Assembly: GCA_036272595.1 (NCBI GenBank)
Contig: DATAYM010000024.1
Coordinates: 62,001-126,000, forward strand
From: Poindextera sp036272595
GTDB lineage: Bacteria; Pseudomonadota; Alphaproteobacteria; Caulobacterales; Caulobacteraceae
DNA: 64,000 nt
Direction of reading: 5' to 3'
Below the pieces are notes generated by a model. That model ran no database searches, was not told the origin of the DNA, and saw only the letters and a list, made by a program, of their open reading frames with translations. Made by a program: the position numbers and the translations under genes. Below, piece after piece: positions 36,577-48,152 of the stretch. Each line of letters opens with the position of its first letter. Positions within the stretch are counted from its first letter, which is position 1.

Positions 36577-37739
36577 AAGCGGCTCCCAAGCACCCCGGCG
36601 TAGACGTCCAGCGTGGCTTCGCACATGGCCGCGGCGGAATAAAGCCGCCGCGCGCGCGCCTGGCCGGCCGCGCCCATGGCCGCGCGGCGCTCCGGCCCGG
36701 CGGCGATGGCCCGCGCCATCGCGTCGGCCAGGGCCGCCGCGTCGCCGGGCGCAAACAGCCAGCCGGTTTCGCCCGCCGCCACGGTCTCGCGCGGCGCGCC
36801 GTGGTCGGCGGCGATGATCGGCCGGCCCATGGCCTGGGGCTCGACCGCGGTGCGGCCGAAGGGTTCGGGATCGAGCGAGGGGGCGGTTGCGACATCCGCC
36901 GCCAGATAGGCCGCCGGCATGTCGTCGCAATGGCCGACCAGGAGCACGGTCTCAGCCAGGCCGGCGGCGGCGATGGCCGCCTCCAGTTCGTGGCGATAGC
37001 CTGAGCGGCCCTGGTCGTCGCCGGCCAGGATGACCAGGAAGCCGTCGCCGTGGGCGGCCTTCAGCGTCGCGGCGGCGTCGATCAGCAGGCGCTGGCCTTT
37101 CCAGCGGCTGAGCCGGCCGGCCAGGATGAAGCGAACCCGGGCGTCGCCCGCCGCGATCCCCCAACGGGCGAGCAGGTCCGCGGCCCGCGCCGGCGCGACC
37201 TTGGCCGGGTCGAAGCGGTCGATATCGACGCCGCGCGGAATGGCGATCACCCTGGCCGGGTCGATGCCGTGCTCGGCGATGACGTGGTCGCGGGTGAAGG
37301 CGGAATTGGCGATGGTCACCGGACCCCGGGTCATCACCGAATTATAGCTCCGTTTCAACGGGTTACCGGAGCTGTAGAGGCCGTGATAGGTGGCCAGGCA
37401 CGGCACGCCCGCCGCCTTGGCCGCCGAAAACGCCGCGAAGGCCGGGGCGCGCGAGCGGACATGGACGAGGTCGACGCGCTCGCGCCGGATCAGCCCGAGC
37501 AGCCGGCCGCGATTGGCCGCCATCACCAGCGGGTTCTTCGACTGCACCGGCATCGGCGCCCAGGTCGCGCCGCGCGCCTCCAGGTCGGCGACCATCCGGC
37601 CGCCATGGGAGGCGACGATCGCCCGGCCGCCGGCGCGCACCACGGCCTCGGCCACGTCCAGCGTCGTCTGCTCGGCGCCGCCGGTCTCCAGGTCCGGAAT
37701 CACCTGCAGCAGCGTGAAGTTGGCGGGCAGGACGCTCAT
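36573..37739 (-). CDS. Glycosyltransferase family 4
   Basis: 388 residues from the ATG at 37739, 3 bases after GGGAGG. The GT-B fold has the N-terminal acceptor-side motif PDLETGGAEQTTLDVAEAV and the donor-binding segment with FILAGRLSRWKGQRLLIDA and EPFGRTAVEPQAMGRPIIA (Glu-x7-Glu motif). It is a retaining glycosyltransferase using a nucleotide sugar. It is coupled to the GT9 gene and lies 47 bases downstream of the sulfoquinovose-synthase-like gene, so the three may act on one envelope glycan or glycolipid. The specificity cannot be read from sequence. Confidence 0.92.
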   Translation of the reverse strand: MSVLPANFTLLQVIPDLETGGAEQTTLDVAEAVVRAGGRAIVASHGGRMVADLEARGATWAPMPVQSKNPLVMAANRGRLLGLIRRERVDLVHVRSRAPAFAAFSAAKAAGVPCLATYHGLYSSGNPLKRSYNSVMTRGPVTIANSAFTRDHVIAEHGIDPARVIAIPRGVDIDRFDPAKVAPARAADLLARWGIAAGDARVRFILAGRLSRWKGQRLLIDAAATLKAAHGDGFLVILAGDDQGRSGYRHELEAAIAAAGLAETVLLVGHCDDMPAAYLAADVATAPSLDPEPFGRTAVEPQAMGRPIIAADHGAPRETVAAGETGWLFAPGDAAALADAMARAIAAGPERRAAMGAAGQARARRLYSAAAMCEATLDVYAGVLGSRL

Positions 37740-37786
37740 CGGCCTCCCATAGCCGAAGGCGCCGCCCCGCGCGAGGCGGCGAGCGC

Positions 37787-39001
37787 CTAGACCGCCCGCA
37801 GCCGCTCCTCTTCGCCGCCGGCGGCCAGGGCCGCGGCGCGTTCGGCGTTCCAGGCGGCGGCGCTGGGGATCTTGGTCAAGTCGGCGCGGTCGGCGTGGGC
37901 GCGGGCGATCTCGACGATGTCGGTCATCAGGCCGGCCTCCAGGGTGATCGGCTCCAGGCCCAGGCCGATCAGGGTCTGGTTGCAGGCGGCCAGCTCGTTC
38001 TCGCTGGCCTCGTGGCGGGGGTTGGCGACGAACTCGACCGCGGCGCCGGTCAGCCGCGCCACCATGCCCGCCAGGTCGCGCACCCGCCAGCATTCGGTCA
38101 TCTGGTTGCAGATCTTGACCCGCTCGCCGGCCGCCGGCGGGCGGCTGAGCGCCAGGGCGATGCAGCGCACCGTGTCCTGGATGTTGATGAAGGCGCGGGT
38201 CTGGCCGCCGGAGCCGTGGATGGTCAGGGGATGGCCGAGCGCCGCCTGGATCAGGAAGCGGTTCAGCACCGTACCGTAGTCGCCGTCATAGTCGAAGCGG
38301 TTGACCAGCCGCGGATCGGCCCGGGTCTCCTCGGTCTGGCAGCCCCAGACGATGCCCTGGTGCAAGTCGGTGATGCGCAGCGAATCGTTGCGGGCGTAGA
38401 ACTGGAACAGCAGCTGATCCTGGGTCTTGGTCATGTGGTAGATCGAGCCTGGTGAAACCGGATGCAGGATCTCCCGCTCCACCCACTCGCCGTCCGACTC
38501 GACCTTCACCGTCAGATAGCCTTCGGGGATGGCCCCGGCCGTCGCGCCATAGCCGTAGACCCCCATGGTGCCGAGATGGACCAGGTGCACGTCCCGCCCG
38601 GATTCGACGATGGCGGCGAGCAGGTCGTGGGTGGCGCAGACATTGTTGCGCACCGTGTAGCGCTTGTGGCGCGAGGACTTCATCGAATAGGGCGCGGCTC
38701 GCTGCTCGGCGAAATGCACCACCGCGTCCGGCCGCCAGCCCGTGATCAGCTCCAGCAGTTCGTCATAGTCCCGGCCGAGGGTGAGCGGGAAATAGTCGAT
38801 GGTCCGCCCGCCGACCTCGCGCCAGGCCTCGATGCGGGCGGCCAGGGTCGAGATCGGCGTCAGCGACTGGACGTCGAGCTCGGCGTCGATGTCGCGGCGC
38901 GAGAGGTTGTCGACGATGCCGATGTCGCAGCCGCACGCCGACAGGTGCAGCGCGGTCGGCCAGCCGCAAAAGCCGTCGCCGCCAAGAATGAGCACACGCA
39001 T
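37787..39001 (-). CDS. UDP-sulfoquinovose synthase-like NAD-dependent epimerase/dehydratase
   Basis: 404 residues from the ATG at 39001 after GAGGGG. The start MRVLILGGDGFCGWPTALHL, LGTMGVYGYG and the YxxxK motif in YHMTKTQDQL, together with WGCQTEET, match SQD1/SqdB, which makes UDP-sulfoquinovose from UDP-glucose and sulfite. Its length (404) is close to the family's. The family also includes other sugar-modifying enzymes, so the activity is probable, not certain. A sulfolipid route would need a transferase; the downstream GT4 is a candidate but is not clearly SqdX. It diverges from the next epimerase gene. Confidence 0.85.
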   Translation of the reverse strand: MRVLILGGDGFCGWPTALHLSACGCDIGIVDNLSRRDIDAELDVQSLTPISTLAARIEAWREVGGRTIDYFPLTLGRDYDELLELITGWRPDAVVHFAEQRAAPYSMKSSRHKRYTVRNNVCATHDLLAAIVESGRDVHLVHLGTMGVYGYGATAGAIPEGYLTVKVESDGEWVEREILHPVSPGSIYHMTKTQDQLLFQFYARNDSLRITDLHQGIVWGCQTEETRADPRLVNRFDYDGDYGTVLNRFLIQAALGHPLTIHGSGGQTRAFINIQDTVRCIALALSRPPAAGERVKICNQMTECWRVRDLAGMVARLTGAAVEFVANPRHEASENELAACNQTLIGLGLEPITLEAGLMTDIVEIARAHADRADLTKIPSAAAWNAERAAALAAGGEEERLRAV

Positions 39002-39187
39002 GACCGCCCCTCGCTGGAAGCCTGGACCGCTATTCCGGACGGAGCCCCGTGGACTCCGGCTCGTGCCTAATTCCGACCGCAGGTTGACACGTTGATGACG
39101 GGTCCGTCGACTCCATGTCGCGCCGTGGTCTAGGACAACGCGGAGCGACGCCGTTCGGCGCCGCGGCCTGACGGGACCATCGAGCCG

Positions 39188-40168
39188 GTGAGCGGGGCGC
39201 AACCCATTGTCGTGACAGGCGTAGCGGGGTTTATCGGCCGCGCCGTCGCCGAGCGCCTGCTGGACCGCGGCGAGGCCGTGATCGGCGTCGACAGCTTCAG
39301 CGCCTATTACGATCCGGCGCTGAAAGAGGCGCGCGTGGCCGGGCTAGCGACCAAACCGGGCTTCCGGCTGCGGCGACTCGACATCGCCGAGGCCGAATCA
39401 CTCGCCGGCCTGGTGCGCGAGAGCGGGGCGCGGCGCGTCGTCCATCTCGCCGCCCAGGCCGGGGTCCGCCATGACAATCCGCACGCCTATGGCCGCTCCA
39501 ACCTGACCGGCCATCTGGCGGTGCTGGAGGCCTGCCGCGCCGTGAGCGGCTTCGAGCACCTGGTCTATGCCTCGTCGAGCTCGGTCTATGGCGAGCGCGG
39601 CATCGCCAGGGCGTTCTCCGAGGACGACGTGCTGCAGCCGCCGGTGTCGCTCTATGCCGCCACCAAGCAGGCGGACGAGCTGATGAGCGCCGCCTACGCC
39701 CATCTCCACGGCCTGCCGCAGACGGGCCTGCGCTTCTTCACCGTCTACGGGCCCTGGGGCCGGCCGGACATGGCCTATTACGACTTCACCCGCGCCATGC
39801 TGGCGGGGGAGACGCTCCAGGTCTTCGGCCAGGGCCGGCTGCAGCGCGACTTCACCTATATCGACGACATCGTCGACGGCGTGGTCGCCGTGCTGGACCG
39901 GCCGCCCGAGGAACCGCGCCACCGGCTGCTGAACATCGGCGCCGGCCGGCCGGAAAGCGTCTCGACCCTGATCGCGACCCTGGAGCGGCTACTGGGCGTG
40001 AAGGCGCGGACGGTGATGGCGGAAAAGTCCGCCGCCGACGTCTCGGCCACCTTCGCCGACACCTCGAAGATCGCCGCCCTGACCGGTCATGCCCCGAAGG
40101 TCGCCCTGGAAGACGGGCTGGCGCGGTTCGTCGCCTGGTATCGGGGTTATCACGCCGCGGGGGGCTAG
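39188..40168 (+). CDS. NAD-dependent epimerase, UDP-glucuronate 4-epimerase-like
   Basis: 326 residues from a GTG start. The Rossmann motif is TGVAGFIG, catalytic Ser/Tyr/Lys are in YASSSSVYG and the YAATKQADELM motif, and RFFTVYGPWGRPDMA is typical of UDP-glucuronate 4-epimerases, which make UDP-galacturonate. The enzyme would use the UDP-glucuronate from the ugd gene about 7 kb away. It converges on galU. The start choice rests on protein alignment of the TGVAGFIG motif; no strong ribosome-binding site was seen. Confidence 0.88.
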   Translation: MSGAQPIVVTGVAGFIGRAVAERLLDRGEAVIGVDSFSAYYDPALKEARVAGLATKPGFRLRRLDIAEAESLAGLVRESGARRVVHLAAQAGVRHDNPHAYGRSNLTGHLAVLEACRAVSGFEHLVYASSSSVYGERGIARAFSEDDVLQPPVSLYAATKQADELMSAAYAHLHGLPQTGLRFFTVYGPWGRPDMAYYDFTRAMLAGETLQVFGQGRLQRDFTYIDDIVDGVVAVLDRPPEEPRHRLLNIGAGRPESVSTLIATLERLLGVKARTVMAEKSAADVSATFADTSKIAALTGHAPKVALEDGLARFVAWYRGYHAAGG

Positions 40169-40219
40169 GCGCTCCCGCTGCTCCGGCGACATTGTCTCAG
40201 TAGTGAGCGAAGGTCGTAT

Positions 40220-41095
40220 CTACGTCCGCTTCAGCAATCCCTCGATCATCGCGCGGGCGTCGGCGCCGATGTCGGAGCGCTTGAGGGCCAGGGCGACGTT
40301 GGCGCGCAGGAGGCCGAGCTTGTCGCCGCAGTCGTAGGTGACGCCGTCGTATTCCAGCGCGTGGAAGGCCTGCGTCCGCATCAGCCGCACCATGGCGTCG
40401 GTCAGCTGGATCTCGCCGCCTGCGCCGGTCTGGTGGTCGCCGAGCAGGGCGAAGATCTCCGGCTGCAGGATGTAGCGGCCGCTGATGAACAGGTTGGAGG
40501 GCTCGGTCCCCGGCGCGGGCTTTTCCACCATGCCGGTCATCACCCCGAGCCGGCCCCGGCGTTCGCCGAGCGCGACGATGCCGTACCTGTGCGCCTGGCC
40601 GTCGGGCACGGGCTCGACCTCGATGATGTTGCCGCCGACCTCGGCATAGGCCGCGACCGACTGGGCCAGGGCGGCGGGCGCGGAGTCTTTCACCATGTCC
40701 GGCAGCATGACCGCGAAGGGCTCGTCGCCGACCAGGTCGCGGGCGCACCAGACGGCGTGGCCGAGGCCGAGCGGCTGCATCTGGCGCACGAAGCTCATCT
40801 CGCCGGGCCTGCCCAGGTCGGCCATGACGTCGGCCAGGATCTCGGTCCTGCCCTTGGCGGCAAGGTTCTGTTCCAGCTCGGTATTGTGGTCGAAATAGTC
40901 CTCGATCGCGCCCTGGCCGCGGCCGACCACGAAGATCATGTGCTCGATCCCCGCCGCGCGCGCCTCGGCGACGACGTAGGACAGGATCGGCCGGTCGACG
41001 ATGTTGAGCAGGTTCTTGGGCGTCGCCTTGGAGACGGGCAGGACGCGGGTTCCCAGGCCGGCGACCGGCAGGACGGCTTTGCGGATCGGCTTCAT
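40220..41095 (-). CDS. galU: UTP--glucose-1-phosphate uridylyltransferase
   Basis: 291 residues from the ATG at 41095. GalU makes UDP-glucose from UTP and glucose-1-phosphate. The nucleotidyltransferase signature is AVLPVAGLGTRVLPVSKATPK at the start (the G-x-G-T-R motif), followed by EMSFVRQMQPLGLGHAVWCA, the VMLPDMVKD segment and YGIVALGE. It supplies substrate for ugd and for several genes in this region. Confidence 0.96.
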   Translation of the reverse strand: MKPIRKAVLPVAGLGTRVLPVSKATPKNLLNIVDRPILSYVVAEARAAGIEHMIFVVGRGQGAIEDYFDHNTELEQNLAAKGRTEILADVMADLGRPGEMSFVRQMQPLGLGHAVWCARDLVGDEPFAVMLPDMVKDSAPAALAQSVAAYAEVGGNIIEVEPVPDGQAHRYGIVALGERRGRLGVMTGMVEKPAPGTEPSNLFISGRYILQPEIFALLGDHQTGAGGEIQLTDAMVRLMRTQAFHALEYDGVTYDCGDKLGLLRANVALALKRSDIGADARAMIEGLLKRT

Positions 41096-41191
41096 GGGCT
41101 CTTCCCCTAGCCGAGCCCGCCGCGCCGCGCCATAGCCGGAACCTTCCCGAGGCGGTGGTGTTGGGTCGAAAAGCCCAGCGAGGAATCCGTC

Positions 41192-41914
41192 ATGGCCGTC
41201 GAGGGACCCAACTATCCGCCGCATCCGCCGCTGGCGCATCCCGGCTGGTGGCGGGACCGGCGTGTGTGGATCGGCGTGGCCGGCGCCGTCCTGGCCCTGA
41301 TCCTGCTCATGGTCCTGGCGCGCAGCCTGCACGGCGCGGGCGGTCCCACGGACGCCAACGCCGCCGGCGGCGGCGCGGCGGCCGGCGGGGCAGGGGCGGC
41401 CAGTTCGGCCGGCGTCAACGCCGCGGGCGGCGCGGCGAACAACGGCCAGAACGGATCGAACGGCGCGACCAACGGCGCGGCCAGCAACGGCGGAGGCGGC
41501 GGCGGCAGCGCGGTCGGCGCCACCAACGGCGGCGGCGGACCGGCTTCCATCGGTCCCTCCGGCGCGACCGCCGGCGTCAGTCCGACCGCCAACGGCGGCA
41601 CGTCCGGCGTGAACGGCGCCAACGGGCGTGCAAACGGCTCCAATGCCGGCGCGAACGGCGCGAACGGCGCCAATGGAAGCACGGCCGGAGCCAACGGCGG
41701 CATGGCCGGAGCGAATGGCGCCAACGGCGCCAATGGTGCTAGCGCCAACGGCGGCCACGGAGCCGGCGCTAGCGCGGCCGGCGGCAATGGCGGAACGGCC
41801 GGGGGCGCCGGAGCGGCGGGCGCGGCCGGAGGGTCGGGCGCCGGGGCCGGTGCTGGAGCCGGCGGCGCCGGTGGCGGCGCTGGCGGGGGTGCGGGAGGCG
41901 GCGGCGGCAAATAG
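41192..41914 (+). CDS. Membrane-anchored Gly/Ala/Asn-rich low-complexity protein
   Basis: 240 residues. A short polar N-terminus with Pro and Trp (HPPLAHPGWWRDRR) precedes one membrane segment (about 27-45, WIGVAGAVLALILLMVLA). Everything after residue 50 is Gly, Ala, Asn and Ser, with runs of GAN (e.g. GANGANGANG) and GAG and a Gly-rich end, GGGGGK. It probably anchors in the inner membrane with a flexible outer region; the family is not recognised. The repeats are trinucleotide-coded with a Gly/Ala/Asn bias. It sits alone between galU and glmS, both on the opposite strand. Low complexity makes the reading frame less certain, but the membrane segment and ATG support it. Confidence 0.7.
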   Translation: MAVEGPNYPPHPPLAHPGWWRDRRVWIGVAGAVLALILLMVLARSLHGAGGPTDANAAGGGAAAGGAGAASSAGVNAAGGAANNGQNGSNGATNGAASNGGGGGGSAVGATNGGGGPASIGPSGATAGVSPTANGGTSGVNGANGRANGSNAGANGANGANGSTAGANGGMAGANGANGANGASANGGHGAGASAAGGNGGTAGGAGAAGAAGGSGAGAGAGAGGAGGGAGGGAGGGGGK

Positions 41915-41919
41915 CCGGG

Positions 41920-43737
<1,818 letters not shown>

Positions 43738-43913
43738 GGGTTCGGTAATTCCTGTTTACAGGCCGTGACGGGAGCGATTCTTCCGCTGGCCGCATCTTCA
43801 GTCTAACATCGGGCCTTAAGAGGCCGTTCGTTGGCCCGGATTTAGCATCGGCGGAGCCCGAACCGAATAAATCTGCATTTCGGATCGTTTCGCCAGACTG
43901 GAGAGCCTTTTGC

Positions 43914-45269
<1,356 letters not shown>

Positions 45270-45281
45270 GCCGCGCCCAGC

Positions 45282-45308
45282 CCGCCGCGACGATGACGTT
45301 CGCGGCGG
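45282..45308 (+). terminator. Hairpin between convergent glmM and urcA-family genes
   Basis: CCGCCGCGA (45282-45290) and TCGCGGCGG (45300-45308) form a perfect 9-bp stem with a 9-base loop, 12 bases after the glmM stop. There is no T run on either side, so termination would need other features. Confidence 0.4.
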
Positions 45309-45325
45309 ACCCGGAGCGCTAGCGG

Positions 45326-45772
45326 CTAGTACTCAGCGTCGTCCTGGAAATAGTCGGGGATCGGCGCCTGGTACATGGCCCGGTGCACGGCGGTGGAAAC
45401 GCAGGGCGGATCGTCCGAGGCGGTGATCGTCATCGGATCGTTTTCCAGCTCGTCGCAGGCGTCGCGGGCGGCGCTGATCACCCTGGCCCTCAGTTCGCGC
45501 ACGCCCCAGCGGGAATTCAGGTCGAGGTCGGCATAGCTGACCACCCGCGAGGTCTCGACCCGTTCGTAGGGCGCGCCGGTGTACGGGTCGCGCCCGGCGC
45601 GGGGCGAGGCGTAGACGGTGATGTCGTTGGACGGGCCGGCGTCATAGGCGTCGTAAGGGGCGCCGTAAGGCTGTGCATGAGCCGGCAGGCTCGGGACGAC
45701 CAGCGCCATGCCGGCGGCGGCCGCGGCGCAGAGCGCCAGGCGGTATCGGGGAATGGGGGTGTTTACGGACAT
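45326..45772 (-). CDS. UrcA family protein
   Basis: 148 residues. The first 33 residues form a signal peptide ending PAHAQ. The segment SRVVSYADLDLNSRWGVREL with following RARVISAARDACDEL is the hallmark of UrcA proteins, small periplasmic proteins of unknown role common in Caulobacterales and sphingomonads. Two Cys (DACDELE and PPCVSTAVH) may form a disulfide. The ATG is preceded by AAGGAG. A long linker rich in Tyr, Pro and Asp lies before the domain. Confidence 0.9.
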   Translation of the reverse strand: MSVNTPIPRYRLALCAAAAAGMALVVPSLPAHAQPYGAPYDAYDAGPSNDITVYASPRAGRDPYTGAPYERVETSRVVSYADLDLNSRWGVRELRARVISAARDACDELENDPMTITASDDPPCVSTAVHRAMYQAPIPDYFQDDAEY

Positions 45773-45916
45773 GATCTCGCTCCTTCGCGATAAGCCCTCC
45801 GCCAGGAGCCGGCTCGGCCGGCCCGCCTCGCGAAGGCGTCCCAGGTTTGAAGTGGCGCCCGCGAAAAAAACGGGTGGGCTTCGCGGAGGGTTCCCAACGG
45901 CTTTGATGTAGAATTG

Positions 45917-45928
45917 ACTTAATTAAGT
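45917..45928. promoter_or_regulatory. Candidate ArsR operator/promoter
   Basis: ACTTAATTAAGT is a perfect 12-bp palindrome about 20 bases upstream of the arsR-type start, overlapping the promoter-like TTGACT at 45914-45919. It fits the way small ArsR repressors bind an AT-rich operator over their own promoter. Confidence 0.55.
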
Positions 45929-45948
45929 GGAAGATTCATCATGTCCTC

Positions 45949-46257
45949 ATGGACAGCCTGACCGCTCTCGCCGACCCGACCCGCCGACGCATCGTCGAGA
46001 CTCTCGCCGAAGGCGCCATGAGTTCCGGCGACATCGCCAGCCGCTTTTCCATCAGCGCCCCGGCCATCTCCCAGCATCTGAAGACCCTGCGCCTGGCCAG
46101 GCTGGTGCGCGTGCGGGCGCAGGCGCAGCGGCGCATCTACGAGCTGGACCTGGACGGGGTGGACGAGATGTCGGCCTGGATCGCCCATATCCGCCGGTTC
46201 TGGGCCAGCCGGCTCGACGTCCTGGAAGGCCAGCTGAGATCGGAGCAAGCGAAATGA
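45949..46257 (+). CDS. ArsR-family winged-helix regulator
   Basis: 102 residues. The winged helix is clear in LADPTRRRIVETLAEG and the segment ISAPAISQHLKTLRLARLV near residues 35-55. No metal-binding Cys is present, so it is not a classical metal sensor. This subtype is typically paired with an SRPBCC gene. The stop overlaps the next ATG as ATGA. It probably represses the pair by binding the AT-rich palindrome just upstream. The start is taken as the ATG at 45949, since an ATG at 45941 is in another frame. Confidence 0.92.
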   Translation: MDSLTALADPTRRRIVETLAEGAMSSGDIASRFSISAPAISQHLKTLRLARLVRVRAQAQRRIYELDLDGVDEMSAWIAHIRRFWASRLDVLEGQLRSEQAK

Positions 46258-46766
46258 GCGACGGGAAGAGCCGCCTCGGCGAGGTGTTGCGCGTGGCCGG
46301 CGTGCGGTTCGAACGGGTGTTGCCGGGATCGGTGGAACAGGTCTGGGCCCATCTCACCGAGTGCGAGAAGCTGGCCGCCTGGTACGGCGAAGACGGCCTG
46401 ATCGAGCCGCGCGAGGGCGGCGCGGTGCGCTTGAGCGGTGGCCATGTCCGCGGCGTGGTCACCCAGTGGAAGCCGCACCGCAAGCTCGCCTACACCTGGA
46501 ACGTCTTCGGCCCCGGCGAGGACGAGTCGGCCTATCCGGAGTCCTACCTGACCGTCGAACTGGCGCCGCGGGGGGATGAGGTGATGCTGACCCTCACCCA
46601 CCTGCCGGTGCTGGAACGGTTCGAGAAACAGAACGCCATGGGCTGGCACACCTTCCTCGACATGCTGGGCGCGGCCGTGGCCGGCCAGCCGCTGGAGCCC
46701 CGCCCCGCCTACATGACCCGCAATGCCGCGCTCTACGGCGTCGACCTGAACAACCTGGCGCGGTGA
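46254..46766 (+). CDS. SRPBCC (AHSA1-like) domain protein
   Basis: 170 residues with an AHSA1/SRPBCC hydrophobic-pocket fold. Segments seen are RVLPGSVEQVWAHLTECEKL near the N-terminus, AAWYGEDGLIEPREGG and the later NAMGWHTFLDMLGAAV. It is translationally coupled to the ArsR gene. The fold binds hydrophobic ligands and may assist the regulator. No enzyme motif is visible, and the ligand is unknown. Confidence 0.9.
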   Translation: MSDGKSRLGEVLRVAGVRFERVLPGSVEQVWAHLTECEKLAAWYGEDGLIEPREGGAVRLSGGHVRGVVTQWKPHRKLAYTWNVFGPGEDESAYPESYLTVELAPRGDEVMLTLTHLPVLERFEKQNAMGWHTFLDMLGAAVAGQPLEPRPAYMTRNAALYGVDLNNLAR

Positions 46767-46815
46767 GAAATGCCTCTCTCAGGGGAGGGAGAGCCCGGAA
46801 CCGGCCTGGCGTCGT

Positions 46816-48129
46816 CTACGCCGCGTCTTCCCGGCGACCGACGCTGATGTAGCGGAACCCGTGCGCGAGCATCTCCGCGGGGCGGTAGATGTTGCGCAGG
46901 TCGACCACCAGCGGCCGGCGCATCAGGCCCTTGACCCGCGCCAGGTCGAGGGCGCGGAACTGGTCCCATTCGGTGAGGATGAGCAGGCAGTCGGCGTCCT
47001 CGGCGGCCTCGTAGGCGCCCGGCTTGAACTCCACGTCGCGCAACAGCTGGCGCGCCTCGTGGCCCTCGGGGTCGAAGGCCTGGATGCGCGCGCCCCTGGC
47101 CTGCAGCGCCGGCACGATGTCCAGGCTGGGCGCGGCGCGCATGTCGTCGGTGTTGGGCTTGAAGGTGAGGCCGAGCACCCCGATGGTCCTGCCGGTCAGG
47201 TCGTCGCCGAGGGCGCGGACCACCTTGTCGGCCATGGCCAGCTTGCGCGCGTCGTTGGCCTTGACCACCGCCTCGACCAGGCTGACCGGCGCGCCGGCGT
47301 CGGCGGCGGTCTGCACCAGGGCCAGGGTGTCCTTGGGAAAGCACGAACCGCCATAGCCGGGGCCGGCGTGCAGGAATTTCGAGCCGATGCGGTTGTCCAG
47401 CCCGATGCCGCGCGCCACCTGCTGCACGTCGGCGTCCAGCGCCTCGCACAGGTCGGCCATCTCGTTGATGAAGGTGATCTTCATGGCCAGATAGGCGTTG
47501 GCCGCGTACTTGATCAGCTCCGAGGTGCGCCGCTCGGTGAACAGCATCGGCGTCTCGTTCAGATTCAGCGGCCGGTAGAGCGCCGCCATCACCGGCCGCG
47601 CCCGCTCGTCGTTCAGGCCGACGACGACCCGGTCCGGCCGCTTGAAGTCGTTGATCGCCGCGCCTTCGCGCAGGAACTCCGGGTTGGACACCACGGCGAC
47701 GTCGGCGTCGGGGCGCTTTTCGCGGATGATCGCCTCGATCTGGTCGCCGGTCCCGACCGGGACGGTGGACTTGGTCACCACCACGGTGAAGCCGTTCAGG
47801 AAGGGGGCGATCTCCTCGGCGGCGGCGTAGACGTAGGACAGGTCGGCGTGGCCGTCGCCGCGCCGCGACGGGGTGCCGACGGCGATGAACACCGCGTCGG
47901 CCTCGGCGACCGGGCCTTCCGTCTCGGTGGCGAAGTTCAGCCGGCCCTCGCGGACGTTCTGCGCCACCAGGCCCTCGAGGCCGGGCTCGTAGATCGGCAT
48001 GACGCCATCTTCGAGCCGGGCGATCTTGCCGGCGTCCTTGTCGATGCAGGTGACGATGTGGCCGAAATCGGCGAAGCAGGCGCCGGAAACCAGGCCGACA
48101 TAGCCTGAGCCGATCATGACCACGCGCAT
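46816..48129 (-). CDS. ugd: UDP-glucose 6-dehydrogenase
   Basis: 437 residues. Ugd oxidises UDP-glucose to UDP-glucuronate with two NAD+. The nucleotide-binding motif is MIGSGYVGLVSGACFADFGH, and the catalytic Cys lies in GPGYGGSCFPKDTLAL near residue 260. The conserved NPEFLREG and AKTTFIN-like helices are present. It follows the phosphomannomutase and kdsD genes on the same strand (23-base gap) and is likely transcribed with them. Confidence 0.97.
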   Translation of the reverse strand: MRVVMIGSGYVGLVSGACFADFGHIVTCIDKDAGKIARLEDGVMPIYEPGLEGLVAQNVREGRLNFATETEGPVAEADAVFIAVGTPSRRGDGHADLSYVYAAAEEIAPFLNGFTVVVTKSTVPVGTGDQIEAIIREKRPDADVAVVSNPEFLREGAAINDFKRPDRVVVGLNDERARPVMAALYRPLNLNETPMLFTERRTSELIKYAANAYLAMKITFINEMADLCEALDADVQQVARGIGLDNRIGSKFLHAGPGYGGSCFPKDTLALVQTAADAGAPVSLVEAVVKANDARKLAMADKVVRALGDDLTGRTIGVLGLTFKPNTDDMRAAPSLDIVPALQARGARIQAFDPEGHEARQLLRDVEFKPGAYEAAEDADCLLILTEWDQFRALDLARVKGLMRRPLVVDLRNIYRPAEMLAHGFRYISVGRREDAA

Positions 48130-48152
48130 CGGCTGTCAGCTCCTTAAGGCCC

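Noticed and set aside
41212..41910. A Pro/Ala-rich open frame antisense to the Gly/Ala/Asn-rich protein
   Set aside because: It is the complement of the GC-rich repeat codons and lacks a membrane or signal segment; the plus frame has an ATG and a membrane anchor. The choice is not certain.
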